Shown here: positions 21,571-33,315 of the stretch, piece by piece
How positions within the stretch are numbered: the stretch's first letter is position 1
Layout: every line of letters starts with the position of its first letter
Assembly: GCA_029891385.1 (NCBI GenBank)
Contig: CM057234.1
Coordinates: 19,268,350-19,332,349 of the forward strand
DNA: 64,000 nucleotides
DNA from: Erythroxylum novogranatense
Lineage: Eukaryota; Streptophyta; Magnoliopsida; Malpighiales; Erythroxylaceae
Direction of reading: 5' to 3'
Translations under genes and position numbers: made by a program
The notes under the pieces: model-generated
What the model was told of the DNA's origin: nothing
What the model saw: only the letters and a program-made list of their open reading frames with translations
Database searches by the model: none

Positions 21571-23578
21571 TGTTGGATCGGGAAAAGAAAGTATGTCATA
21601 TTCTAGTAGATTTTAAAAGAAACAATATATCCAAATCATCATGCCAATCTATACATGATATGATATAAGGATAATATTAAACATAAATAAGATAGTGACA
21701 TTACCGACTCCTTTGCTACATCTTTAATTCCTCGCTACGCTATCTTTAATTCCTCACTGCGCTATCATCTCTTTCTTCTTATATCCAAAGCCTTTGTTTT
21801 TTAATCTTTTTCTTTGTCAATCTATCCTCTCCTTGTTGTTGTATCCTCAACTAATTTGATTTACCTCTTGTTCTTCCAGGATAACTTGGTTAACAAAATC
21901 CTTTGGTGGTAAAGGAGAAGAACTGTTTGGAGGAGATTTTCTTAGAAGAAATGAGTCAAAAATGAGACTCTTCTCTTGCAAATTTCGGCTCAATCATGCA
22001 TGAAAGGAGAGAGAGAGAGAGTCAATCCATGCAATAACATTTTCTTACACACTCAATTTCGATTATGTATGGAATGGAAGAAGTGAATAGCATCCAATGT
22101 ATCACTTCTTACTTTAATCAATCATAATGTAGCCAATAAATGAGACTATTCTAATTTATCTTTTAAGATGGCTATATGAAAAGACTATTCACCTAAATAT
22201 GACTTACCAATTTCAGTTTTGGAAGATGGAAGAAGGAAGAAGGAAGATGGTCCATCCAATGCACATCTTTCTTCTTTAATCCAATCAATGCTAATAGGTT
22301 ATATGCCAACATTACAAGATAATCATTAAACCATTTAATGGTAAGTTCATAACTCCATTTAATGATGATAAACCATAATAAAGACCATCTTTATTTAGCA
22401 ATTTAATGTCAAATGTGCAGCTGCACAATCAGTCCATTAAAACCAAAATTGCTACTCCTTTCTTTAAAAAATTTGTTTTAATATAATTAATCTAATCAAT
22501 TACATTAAACCAAAGTCTAGCCCATTTCTAAATGAACATTTGGGCTTCTAATTAATCATTAATTAGTGCAAGTCTAACATTCAATTTTGGGCTTCTAAAA
22601 CCTCCATTTATATTTTTTACTTAGCTTGATAACCTTCCTTGAAGCCAAGTGGGGAATCTTATTGGACTTTAATAATTCAAGCTCCAACAAGCCTAGAATT
22701 AATTTAATCTCATTAAAATTAATTCTAACTTATTAACTAAATGTCATTCCACTAAAAAAAATAGTTGAACTCTTGAATTATTAAATATTACGAGAACACA
22801 TATTTTATGTCCAATTGCAAATCTTATTTAGAATTTTATTATAGCCATCTGCACATCAAAGGGTAAAATTATCGTTTTGCCCTTATGTTAGTTTTTCCTT
22901 CTAGATGTCCCATTTTACTTTATATGGTGATTAACACACAAGATCTCTTCTTGGTATTAAGACTTGATGGATAGCTAGCCCATAAAACTACTGGCACTAG
23001 TTTAATCACCAAATCTCCTTAAAACATCTAGAAGTGATGATATCACTATAAACTCTTTATTTGAGTGAATGTTCCCTACTACATATTTCAATCAATAATT
23101 CCAACATGCAGACACTAGATTAATACTCTATAAAAATCCATTTTGATCATATCAAAAATTATAATGAAACACATATGAGTTCACCACTCATCAAGATTGT
23201 GGTTCATAATAAGCGATTGCATAAGTTGTATGTTTTAATATTAAAGTAACAGCCCTTAAAGTAAACTCCTTTACTTACACAGAGATAAATCACAACATTA
23301 TATTCTAAACCATAATTAAGCAACTAACTTGATTATTCGACTGTGAATCCATTAATTTAGATTCTAATAATATACATGTTTCCCATACATCTCTATGTAT
23401 ATGTATATTACTTACAAAAAAATCTTGGTACCTTATGACTAGATATATAATGCTCATTAAAACCAAACTCTTTTATTTTATTAATAATAAATATTTACAT
23501 TAAAAGCATGGCGAAGAAGATTAAGGTACATGTAAATACACCTGCTCTCTAGGGCACTATATTTACATAACTCCAACA
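21571..23578 (+). mobile_element. Solo LTR, copy 1 of a 2-kb family (TGTTGGATCG...ATAACTCCAACA)
   Basis: It begins TGTTGGATCGGG and ends TTACATAACTCCAACA, with 7-bp inverted ends (TGTTGGA/TCCAACA). A second copy at 61422-63526 matches along its whole length in the same orientation. The flanks are CCGTG (left) and CTGCG (right), identical except for two C/T differences, consistent with an old 5-bp target duplication. It has no coding content. Compared with copy 2 it lacks about 95 bp near 23,250. Confidence 0.8.
22008..22022. repeat. (GA)n microsatellite
   Basis: A short GAGAGA run inside the solo LTR. The second LTR copy lacks it, so it expanded after the copies diverged. Confidence 0.8.
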
Positions 23579-23989
23579 CTGCGCCTTAAAAGACTCGAGG
23601 GAACAAAGAAGACCAACAAATGACTTGTAGATTTCGTGAAGTATGGTGAAGTTTCTTAGGTAATTTTATCATACCCACCGCTTTTTCAGTTGCTGCAAAC
23701 TATAAAACCTAAACCAACTCACAAAGTCCAACCCAACTATACAAAGCCCAACCTAACTTCAATAAAAGTTTTTAGCGTAATCATTAGAGGACTAAACCCA
23801 ACCTATTCAAGAAGCCTATACAACCCAAGCCGACACCAAATCTCAAAAAATCTTGTGAGTTTTGAAAAATAAATGGAGAATATCTGTCTCAAATGCAACA
23901 CTAATAAATACAGTACCTGTGAATTAAATAAGTCAATGTAACTCTCCTCTAACTAATAAGGATTTAATCTTTCAATGTTGCTCCTCAAA

Positions 23990-25497
23990 TTTCATTTAAA
24001 CTTGTGAGAAATGGTGGAAATTATGCTTCTTGGAAAGATCAGATGACCAATCTACTCTTTGACTATATAATTCTTGGTTACATTGATTGAACTAATCCCT
24101 ACCCACCATAAAATGACATTGGATACCTTATTTGGACCCACTAAAATCATCTCATGCTTCTTAGTATTTAGGCTACTATCAACAATTTAACTAGCCCAAC
24201 AATAACATTTGTGAAATTCCTCTATCTAAATGACTTTATCATCCCAATTATGGTATCAACATCTCGATCGCCCTTCTCCTTTTTCAAAGAAAAGTATAAC
24301 TTATAATCATATTCTATCTTCTTCAACTTTTACAAATGAAACATGTAACTCTTGTCTTAGTAATAAAAGCCATAAGCTCTCATTTACCAAGTCCTTTATC
24401 CTTTGTGATAAACCGTTTCAAGTTATATATTCACATGTTAGGGGAATTATAACTATAAGTTCTCTAGGAAACTTTTGCTATTTCATCTTTGTTGTTTAAT
24501 TACTTCACAAAATATACTTAGTTTTACCCTCTAAAAATGAAATTTGATGTGAGGTTTTTGAAAAATTTGCTAAAATCATTGAAACTATTTTCACACCAAA
24601 ATCAAGATCCTTTATAAATGTGGTGGAGGTGAGTATAAAACACTTTCATGTTTTCTTAATAAGGCATCAAACATGACCTCCCCATCATATACACTAGAAT
24701 ATATTGGCTCTAGAGAATACAAACATTGTCATATCGTGGAAACTAGTCTTGTTCTTCTAGATGATGCCTTTTTTCCTTTTATTTTTAGTCCTATGCATTT
24801 CAAAGTTCTACATATCTCACCAATAGAATGCCCACTCATATCCTTAATCACGATACTCTATACAATAAATTCTTTGGACATTATCCAAAACATACCTTGC
24901 TTAGAGTTTTTAGTTCTCTTTGTTATCCATGTTTTCAACCTTATAACACTCATAAACCTTAATCATGATCTAGGTCATATGTATATCAAAGTTTCTCATT
25001 ACCACATCATTCCTTCATTGTTATGACATTACCTTAAATCATATTTTATGTCTAGACATACTATTTTATCTAATGATATTTTTCCATATCAAGGTAAATT
25101 CTCTTCAAATCTAAATATCTTCAATTTCACCTTCCCTAAATATCTTTCAAAGTTCTCAAATAAAACTCATGATTGATTCAAAACTCCTATTAGTGATGAT
25201 CTTGATCATGCCACCTTACCTTATTTTGTACCTCATTACAACAATCCTATTTCAAACTTAAATGCCAAATCATAAGTTGTCTCAACTTCATCTTCACCAA
25301 TTATCACTTCTCAACATACTTTAACATAGGGTTGTAGTTCAATTTCTCTACTTCATAACTCTACCATAGCTAGTGCTACATCCTCTTACACTTCACATAA
25401 TATCATAACTATATGTAATCCAAGTCCACCTAGAAAAAGCATTATTATTAACATACCTCAAAAATAACCGTCAACTTAATCCTCATGTATGATTACC
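23990..25497 (+). pseudogene. Ty1/Copia gag-protease-integrase remnant (left part of a split element)
   Basis: Near 24010 a gag-like start reads NGGNYASWKDQMTNLLFDY. At 24230-24480 is the GAG-pre-integrase zinc-binding region (LWYQHLDRPSPFSKKSITYN, ETCNSCLSNKSHKL) running into the integrase core (FQVIYSHVRGI, GNFCYFIFVV). At 24673-25026 integrase continues (TSPSYTLEYIGSREYKHCHI, VETSLVLLDDAF). A Ser/Pro/Thr-rich linker follows to 25497, where a gypsy-like LTR begins. The reverse transcriptase half resumes at 48460. Many stops are present. Confidence 0.8.
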
Positions 25498-25965
25498 TGT
25501 AACATCCCGTTCTCATACTAGGGGTTAGAACCCTAAAATTTGGTATATGTGAGCTCAAAGATTAAGAAAATGCATTTCAAGCTCATACATAATGTTAGCA
25601 TATACGCACATGAATTTGAATTTTTGCACACATCAAAATAATTGTACATGCATTCATTGACAATTTTCAGGTATAATTGTTTATATATGTGAGTATATTG
25701 AGAAATGTGGTTTTATGTGTTGAAAAATTGATTTGGCGAGTGAATTTGTTGATTTAGAATTTTTAGAGAAATTTCTAGAAATTGTTGGGTATTTTTAAAC
25801 TAGAAAAATTGACAAGTGGCAAAACAATTGTTAAATAGTAGTAGAAATTACTGCCCAATGGCAATGAAAATTTTGATAAATGACTTTATGATTTATTGAC
25901 AAGTGCAATTAAAAATTGGGGGACAATTGGACTAGAAAATGAAATTGATGGGACAAGTTAAATGA

Positions 25966-27162
25966 GTGGTCGTTTGGTTCTACTTCTGTTTTTTCTGTTG
26001 TTGTTTTTGGTTTCTGTTTCTTGTTTTTAGTTTCTGTTTTTTCCTTAAAAAAACAAAAACCTGTTTGGTTAAATTTTGTAATATAAAAAATGAAAATAAA
26101 AACCTATTTGGTTAAGATTTCTAATAAAAAACTGAAAACAAAAATACTTTTGATTTTATTATTATGTTTCTATTTTTTTAATTATACTATTACGTGTAAT
26201 AATTATAATATATTATATTATATTTTTAAATTAATTAATTATTTAATGGTCTTTTTTCTTCCTACAAAATTACAGTACCTCTTGTTCTGATCACAACTTC
26301 ACAGGCTTTATGGAACCTTAAAGCTTTGGAGACAGATACAAATATAAACCCTTAAAACTTTCCAGTTGGTTAAGGTATAATTATGAAATGCAAGAACAAA
26401 GATAAACCCACAAAGGACAGCCATTGTTATCCTCGTTTTTGGAGACGTTGTTATCCTCTTTTTTGTCCACTACCAGACAGCCAACAAACACAAGAAGCAT
26501 AATCTTTCGAGAACAGAGCTTCACACCCAATTATATATTCACAGGATATTAAACAAAGAAAAAGCACCAAAAACAAAAAAGCACCCAAAAAAATAAAAAC
26601 CCAAACTTCTCATGCCACAACTCTCTCCTCGCTGACTCAAGAGAAGCTCTCGATCCTCAAAACATACCTACAGCCACCAAGACCCATTAAAAGCGAAGAA
26701 ACAACAGTGAAATGACTTCACTACGGGTCAAAAACAGAGGCTCTGCAGTCTCCACAAGAACAGGTTGAAGTGAAGCAGCAGTGAGATTTTAACAAATTTC
26801 AACCAAGAAGTAAACGGTGGAAGAGAGGTAGATGGCAGAAGACGCATAGATTGAGAAGACGATGAAGATGATAGTTTCGTTAATTTCTATATGCAGAGAC
26901 CTCAGATAAATAGCAGAAGAGGTTGAAGAAGCAGAAGATTATATAGTCGGGGCGAAAGAAACTAGTTTTTGTGAAACATGAAAACCTGTTTTAAAAATAC
27001 ACAAAAATGTCTTTTTTACGATTTCAAAAAAACGTTGTAGTTTTTTATTTTTAACAACGAAAAATGAAAATAATTTCTACCAAACGAGTTTTCAAGGGTT
27101 GTTTTATTTTTTATGAAAACAACAACGAAAAACTAAAAAATAAAACGGAACCAAACACCACC
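25966..27162. mobile_element. Non-autonomous Harbinger-type MITE (1.2 kb)
   Basis: The left end reads GTGGTCGTTTGGTTC and the complement of the right end reads GGTGGTGTTTGGTTC. The adjacent subterminal T/TG-rich sequences also resemble each other in inverse orientation. Both sides are flanked by TGA (25963-25965, 27163-27165). No transposase is encoded. Terminal core and duplication match the large Harbinger element at 2208-8850. Confidence 0.7.
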
Positions 27163-27768
27163 TGAAAGAACCAATCTAATGCTTTATTTGTCACTTGCCC
27201 AACCATGTCTTAAGTCATTAGTTTTAATTAAAATCCCCCCCTTTTTTGTTGTATTTCACGATGCTCTCTCTTAAAAAGCTAATGGAGTTTTATTTTGGTT
27301 TCCTCCTTCATTTTCATAGCTTCTCATCTCTTCCTCTTCTTCATGAGTTTTGATCCTTCAAATCTCCATTCACCTTAAACCCAACCCTCTCATCTTTCAT
27401 GCTACTTTTTCACCTTGCTTTCTCTTTCATTCTCACCAAAAACCCAAGCCTTTCAGCCACAAGATGATGATGATTGTGGGAAATTGGTGAAGTTAGGGAT
27501 TTTTTATTTTCTTGAAGAATTTGAAGATTTGGTAGCTAAATCGAGTAAATCATGTTTTAATTTTATGGTTTGGTTAAATGAAGCATTTGATTTGATAGTT
27601 AGAGGTTAACCTCATGAAATGGTGTTTTGAGTATGTGGGTGTAACGAATGGGGAAGGGTGCGTACATTTCTTGCTTTTATTGATGAGTAATGATTTGCAA
27701 AAATGTTTTAGAGGTTGAATGATCATGACAAGGAGTTTTGTATATGCTAGAATGTTGGTGAAGAAATG

Positions 27769-27769
27769 A

Positions 27770-27806
<37 letters not shown>
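27769..27806. repeat. (CA)n(TA)n compound microsatellite
   Basis: About eleven CA units followed by about seven TA units, inside the gypsy-like LTR. Confidence 0.92.
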
Positions 27807-28682
27807 CTAAATAATGGGTTAGGAGTTGTTTATGGATGATTGATGTTGTAAATGATGAGTAAGAAACTATAAGTTATGCTACACATGTTTTAAAGATTAA
27901 TTGGTTGTGAAAGGGATGTTTTAATGAGAATTTGAAAGTTGATAAGTATAGAAATGCATCTATAACCTGTTTGTGTTAATGGATGAGTTTAGGAATGAGT
28001 TGAAAAGGAGTTGAGAATGAGGAGTAGATGGAGTATAAAAGGTGATCTTTGTATGAATTGTGTTAGGGTAAGATTTGGAAACAAAATTTGGTAGTTGAGT
28101 TGGAAAATGTAGCAGCAACATGATTTCTGAGTATGCTTTTGTATTTTAGCCATAACTTTTTCTCTAGTTATCGAAATGAAGTGATTCTTGATTTGAATTA
28201 AACTAGAAAAATAGGATACATTTTTCATAAGACATTGAATTTAAATTATATCTTTAAGAATTAAAAAATTTGGCATGAAATTAAAAACTAGGTACAGTAT
28301 ATTGTTGGATGAATGTATATGTTGTGTTATGTTTTGAGTGTATGAGAATGTGTTATATTTTGGGTTTTTATGATCAACTGGGGAATGTGAAATGTGTATG
28401 AATGATGTTAGGTGGAAATTGGGTATATTTGAAGAAGTTATCCACTTAAGATGATGAATCAAATGAGTTGAGAATTGAGAGTGAATGAAATCTAATTGGT
28501 GTTTGAATGGTTATAGAGTGTTATTGCATTAGAAAAGATGAATTTGGGAAGATTATGAGTGGAAGTGATGCTAGAATGTGTTTAGGATCCATTGGAGGGA
28601 TCTTGGAGAAGGAGAATAGAGCAAACCTAAAGGATACACGATCAGGCTGTGTAAATTGACACGATCGTGTGTTTCACTTCTC

Positions 28683-28900
28683 GGGGTATAATGACAGACC
28701 GAGAAGCTCACCTAGAAAGAATCGGTAGAAAAATCTTGTCTTATATATGGTAATCTTTTTGATATCCAAATTTGATACGGATTTCCTATTTTTGAAAAAA
28801 GAAAAAGAACAAGTTTCCAATAACATTCCTCCTACATTCCCTTAGTAGATCCTTAAAGAGGTGTTTTAAAATAGAATGAAAGAGCAAAAATGGGTTCAGG
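28683..28900 (+). pseudogene. rps8: Plastid rps8 3' end and infA start
   Basis: [20 protein letters not shown] then IW and stop (28751-28753) is the C-terminus of plastid ribosomal protein S8. The normal rps8-infA spacer follows, then MKEQKWVQ from 28876, the start of infA, cut off at 28900 by a junction with ycf4. A second copy lies inverted at 30470-30740. Confidence 0.9.
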
Positions 28901-29070
28901 AATTGGCCTATTTCTTGCGTATCCCAATTGAAGTATTTTGAAATGAATTGAAGAATGAACATTTTCTTAGCAGGAGATAAAACATCCAAGAGTTCTCAAT
29001 CAAGTGAGTAAATGACATAAGTACGTCTCGAAATATAAAAATAGGGTATTTCCCTCAATTTCAATGAGTT
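28900..29070 (+). pseudogene. ycf4: Plastid ycf4 3' end and downstream spacer
   Basis: ELAYFLRIPIEVF then TGA (28939-28941) is the conserved C-terminus of the photosystem I assembly protein Ycf4. The following spacer looks like the ycf4-cemA intergenic region. It is joined to infA at a shared CAGGAA-like sequence. Confidence 0.85.
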
Positions 29071-29074
29071 TTTT

Positions 29075-29290
29075 TATTTATCGTATATATTTTTATATTT
29101 TATTATTTATTATTTATTGATTATTGATTATTTTTTTAATTATTATATACATATTCTTTTTGATTATATTTTATTATTATTATATATATATATATATTAT
29201 TGTTTATATTATTATAGTTTATAATATTGTAGTTTATATTATTATATATATTATTATTTATAGTATTGTAGTATATAATTAGAGTATTAG
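29075..29290. repeat. Very AT-rich TAT/TTA simple sequence within the plastid insert
   Basis: About 215 bp almost entirely of A and T, with TATTATTATA-type units and a (TA)9 run. It may be an expanded plastid spacer or sequence added after insertion. Confidence 0.7.
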
Positions 29291-29561
29291 TGATGGTGAG
29301 TTTTTTATTTAAATTGAATGGATTATTTATTTTTTCGTTGCGTATATTCTTAACACATTCATATTGACAATAATGCATAAAAAAATAGAATCCGATCTGG
29401 AATAACTATATCTTATCAGTGGATCTATTTATCTCAGTTTTAGTTCCATGGATTTGGTTTTTTTCTTCAGTCAAATTTTTGGTTTATCGGATTTGATATG
29501 ATATAAAAATCTTTTTTATTCTGATTGTACCTATATAACCTATGTTTTTTATTTGTTATTT

Positions 29562-30055
29562 AGGTTGCTAACTCAACGATAGAGCATTCGACTTTTAAGT
29601 GCGATTAACATTTTTTGCGCATTTTTATGAAGAAAGAGATTCGTCCATACCATCGGTTTAGTTTGTACGACCACGACTAATCCTGAAAGGAATGAATGGA
29701 AAAAACAGCATGTCGTATCAATTGATATTTTTGAGAATATTTCATTTTTAGTGGATCGGCCCCAACCTTGGTTGAATTCTTGTTGCATAACATTAAAAAA
29801 TAAATTTAAGCTTGGGTCAAGTGGAATAAATGGATAGAGTCCTACAACTCCAATTATAGGGAAACAAACAAGCTACGAGCTTCTGTTCTTAATTTGAATT
29901 TGAATGATTTTCCAATCTAATTAGGTGTTAAAAATATAATAGTGCGTGATGCGAAAAATCTTTTTCCATGAGTGGATTCTCTATTTTTTTAATGAATCCT
30001 AACTATTAGTTATTCTCCACTATGCAGACTGTGCAGGGGAGATGAATGTGTAGAA
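29562..30055 (+). pseudogene. trnK-UUU: Plastid trnK-UUU 5' exon and start of its group II intron
   Basis: The 37-nt 5' exon (29562-29598) reads AGGTTGCTAACTCAACG... and ends CTTTTAA with the UUU anticodon. The intron begins GTGCGATT and continues with its conserved 5' sequence (CATCGGTTTAGTTTGTACG, CATGTCGTATCAATTGA). Sequence leading towards matK follows until about 30055, where the plastid order jumps to the rps11-rpl36 spacer. The exon carries substitutions and the 3' exon is absent, so it is not a tRNA gene. Confidence 0.88.
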
Positions 30056-30143
30056 GAAAGATCTATGGATATATCCATTTCATGTCAACATAACTCTTTG
30101 ATTTTGTACATGGGACCTTTTAGAGACCTCTCTTGTAGAAAGA

Positions 30144-30257
30144 TTATCCTTGTCTTTGTTTATGTCTCAGGTTGGGACAAATTACTATAATTCGTTCCCG
30201 TCTACGTATCAGTCGACATTTTTCACAAATTTTACGAATAGAGGCTCTTATTTTCAT
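30144..30257 (-). pseudogene. rpl36: Plastid rpl36 copy, reading frame still open
   Basis: The minus strand encodes 37 residues from [20 protein letters not shown] to HKQRQG, the normal length of plastid ribosomal protein L36, with its zinc-binding Cys residues and stop at 30144-30146. It lacks a nuclear promoter or transit peptide, so it is a recently transferred or lucky intact copy, not a working gene. Confidence 0.88.
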
Positions 30258-30492
30258 ATTTGTCATTCCTTAATTCTGAATATACATACTTCTTTTTTTT
30301 GAAGAAAATGAATTTATTTTCATTTTGAAATCTTGCCTGTATCCCTATGAAATGAAAGGAATGTTCAAGTTGAAAAAAACTACGTTGGATCTTTCCTAAA
30401 ACCAGATCTTTCTTATCTAAACAAATCTGGAGAATACTATAGGAAAGTGGTTCAGTAATTAAGCCTTCCTGAACCCATTTTTGCTCTTTCAT
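30258..30492 (-). pseudogene. infA: Plastid infA pseudogene
   Basis: It starts MKEQKWVQEGLITEPLSYSI, then LDKKDLVLG and IQRSF are recognisable as translation initiation factor 1, but the middle and C-terminus are deleted or out of frame. infA is commonly degraded in rosid plastids, so it may already have been a pseudogene before transfer. Confidence 0.85.
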
Positions 30493-30614
30493 TCTATTTT
30501 AAAAAACCTCTTTAATGATTTACTAAGGGAATGCAGGAGGAATGCTATTAGAAACTTGTTCTTTCTCTTTTTTCACAAATAGGAAATCCATATCAAATTC
30601 AGATATCAGAAAGA

Positions 30615-30740
30615 TTACCATATATAACATAAGATTTCTGCACCGATTCTTTCTACGCGAGCTTCTCGGTATGTCATTATACCCTGAGAAGTCGAAAAAA
30701 TTATCTTTATCCCCTAGTCCTGAAGGAAAGGTCTTTATTT
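30615..30740 (-). pseudogene. rps8: Plastid rps8 3' end, second copy (inverted)
   Basis: The minus strand gives [20 protein letters not shown] then IW and stop (30617-30615). It is an inverted, diverged duplicate of 28683-28753, here still joined to infA and rpl36 in the native plastid order. Confidence 0.88.
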
Positions 30741-30869
30741 GAATAAAAGTTTCCTATTTTTTTATAATTAGTTTTATAATTAGAATGAATTGTACGGACT
30801 ATACCTATCTAATAATCGAATATGAATGACTCGTGATTCATTCGGTTTCTAGGCCATAATCATTATGTA

Positions 30870-30956
30870 GGAGAGATGGTCGAGTGGTTCAAGGCATAGC
30901 ATTGGAATTGCTATGTAAGCTTTTGTTTACCGAGGGTTTTTATCCCCTCTTTACGC
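30870..30956 (+). pseudogene. trnS-GCU: Plastid trnS-GCU copy, degraded
   Basis: GGAGAGATGGTCGAGTGGTT, then the GCU anticodon at 30910-30912 and GCTTTTGTTTACCGAGGG identify trnS-GCU. The T-loop GGTTCGAATCC is altered to GGTTTTTATCC and the 3' acceptor strand no longer pairs well. Upstream sequence resembles the psbI-trnS spacer. Confidence 0.88.
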
Positions 30957-31257
30957 ACTTTCACCTAACTTATCACCGTTACTACCCGCAATGTATCAAA
31001 TCACATAACAATAGACAACTTTATTCTACTAGTTAGACCGTTACCTGATACATATTTTCTATTCCTCATTTCTACGGTGTAGAAAATACTAGAAAGAATC
31101 GACAAGGAATGAAAATATCCATATCATTTTATGATATAGGATAATTTTTCTACACGGGAGCTCTCTAAAAGGTCCCATGTACAAAATCAAAGAGTTAAGT
31201 TGACATGAAATGGAAATATCCATGGATCCCTGACTTATATTTATGAGATAATAAAAT

Positions 31258-31612
31258 ATGACAAAATCTTTACAAAAAATAAAAATAGGTTCACACAGGA
31301 ATAGACGTATGGGTTCGCATAAGAATCCATGTAAAGTACCAAAAGGGGTTTTTTATGTTCAAGCAAGCTTCAACAATACTATTGTGACCGTTACTGATGT
31401 ACGGGGTTGGGTGATCTCTTGATCTTCTGCTGGCACTTGTGGATTCAGGGGTACGAGAAGAGGGACACCTTTTGCAACTCAAACTGCAGCAAGAAATGTT
31501 ATTCGGACAGTAGTGGATCAAAGTATGCAATGAGCAGAAGTCATGATAAAAGGTCTTGGTCTCGGAAGAGATGCGGAATTAAGAGCTATTCAAAGATATA
31601 TACTAATATATT
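31258..31612 (+). pseudogene. rps11: Plastid rps11, 5' two-thirds, with premature stops
   Basis: From ATG at 31258 the frame gives [20 protein letters not shown], then stops at 31420 (TGA for Trp) and again at 31531 (TGA for Arg). Between and after are [32 protein letters not shown] and AEVMIKGLGLGRDAELRAI. Both stops are explained by C-to-T change on one strand or the other. The 5' flank duplicates, inverted, the rpl36 flank at 30062-30134. Confidence 0.9.
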
Positions 31613-31904
31613 CAAGTATTGTTAGTATGTCAGTTTTCATCTTCCTTGTAAAGTCGGTCCTCAGGGAATCGGTTTCATTTATTTTTTGATTTCCCCATGA
31701 ATCGTATGTTTGTAACAAAAAGGACAGAATTTTTGTTAAATCTATTTATTTTCCCCATGAATCATTCAACTATTTATTTTCCGAGTCAAATCTAAGAAAA
31801 AAAGGAAGGAAAAAAATCAAAGTTGCTAACTCGAAACCAAATTATGAAAGATTTCGTTGCAACCAATATTTATCGAATTTGAAACCGAGTTAGAAGAAAT
31901 GGTT

Positions 31905-31975
31905 TGATCCTCTTATTTTTCTTCCTTTAACCGAGAGATCCATGAATTGGGATCCTAATGCATATAGATACAGCA
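31905..31975 (+). pseudogene. ycf2: Plastid ycf2 fragment (plus strand)
   Basis: [20 protein letters not shown] then RYS matches an internal segment of Ycf2. It stops abruptly at a junction with ycf1. Another ycf2 piece, from nearby in the gene, lies inverted at 34716-35113. Confidence 0.75.
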
Positions 31976-31977
31976 AA

Positions 31978-32290
31978 ATAATTCTATTAGATCTAATGTA
32001 CTTATTCGATCGAATAAGTGCCTTATGTCATAATTGAGAAATTCTATGGCTCGAATCTTTAGTATTCTCTTATTTATTACCTGTGTCTACTCTTTAGGCA
32101 GAATACTGTCACCCATTTTTACTAAAAAACTGTAAGAAACCTCAAAAACGGAAGAAAGGGAGGAAGAAACAAATCTAGAAATAGAAACAACTTCTGGAAC
32201 GAAGGGGACTAAACAGGAACAAAAGGCATCTACTAAAGAAAATCCTGCTTCTTCCCTTTTATTTGTTAAGTCTTTCACATGTATGATGAA
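31978..32290 (+). pseudogene. ycf1: Plastid ycf1 fragment
   Basis: Frames around LIRSNKYL, then [28 protein letters not shown] and an acidic [14 protein letters not shown] stretch match the N-terminal third of Ycf1 (plastid protein-import component). Frame changes occur between the blocks. Confidence 0.85.
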
Positions 32291-32427
32291 ATTTATGAAG
32301 ATTGACTTGTCCTTTTGTTTTTCTATACAAAAAAATCCTTTCTATAATTTAAATTGACTAATTTTTGGGACGATACTAACTTTTTGTATTTGAAAAATAT
32401 TTCAAACGGGATCTTTCAAGTAGACGG

Positions 32428-32767
32428 TGGTTGATAGCGTAGAGCCAATGAGATTAGTAATATTATCTGTGAACATATTGAGCAATATAATGAGGAAGTA
32501 AAGATTGTAAATACCGGTATCGTACTTCAAGTAGGCGATGGAATTGCTCGGATTTATGGTCTTGATGAAGTAATGGCAGGGGAATTAGTAGAATTTGAAG
32601 AAGGTACTATAGACATTGCTTTGAATTTGGAATCCAGTAATGTTGGCGTTGTATTGATGGGTGACGTTTTGATGATACAAGAGGGAAGTTCTGTAAAAGC
32701 AACACGAAGAATTGTTCAGATACCAGTGAGTGAGGTTTATTTGGGTCGTGTTATAAATGCCCTTAGA
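32428..32767 (+). pseudogene. atpA: Plastid atpA 5' fragment
   Basis: [20 protein letters not shown] then [39 protein letters not shown] and [13 protein letters not shown] match the N-terminal beta-barrel of ATP synthase alpha. The normal start is altered, and the fragment stops at a CCCATTTGAA-type junction with rpl14. Confidence 0.9.
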
Positions 32768-33113
32768 CCCATTTGAATGTAGTAGATAATAGCGGAGCCC
32801 GAAAATTGATGTGTATTCGAATCATAGGAGCTAGTAATCGATGATATATTCATATCAGTGATGTTATTGTTGCTATGATCAAATAAGCATTCCCCAATTC
32901 CCCTCTAGAAAGATCAGAAGTGATCAGAGCTGTAATTGTACGAAGTTGTAAAGAACTCAAATGTGAAAATGGTATGATAATACGCTATGATGACAATGCT
33001 ACAGTTGTCATTGATCAAGAAGGAAATCCAATCAAATTTTTGGTGCGATCGCGGGGGGATTGAGACAATTAAATTTCACTAAAATAGTTTCATTAGCACC
33101 TGAAGTTTTATGA
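32768..33113 (+). pseudogene. rpl14: Plastid rpl14, almost complete, with stops
   Basis: [20 protein letters not shown] then a stop, DVIVAMIK then a stop, [20 protein letters not shown] and [20 protein letters not shown] match ribosomal protein L14. The end reaches the native stop at 33111. Only the first few residues are missing, replaced by atpA. Confidence 0.9.
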
Positions 33114-33315
33114 GATAAAGCATTCAAATAGAAGATAAAATAACATTGAAAATATTTTATTTCTTTTTTCATATAAATATCCAAAAAAGGAGATTCGGGT
33201 TGTCGGTTATCATTTAAGATTTAAGATAGGAATTCAGTACATATATATAACATATGTATATAGGGTTAGCCTTTATTTTATCTTTTCTATAGTTTTGGCG
33301 GAAGGATTCCTCTAC

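Noticed and set aside
30144..30257. rpl36 as a functional nuclear gene
   Set aside because: The frame is open, but it is only 37 codons inside a decayed plastid mosaic, with no transit peptide or nuclear promoter.
29562..30956. trnK-UUU and trnS-GCU as working tRNA genes
   Set aside because: trnK has only the 5' exon. trnS has a destroyed T-loop consensus and weak acceptor pairing.
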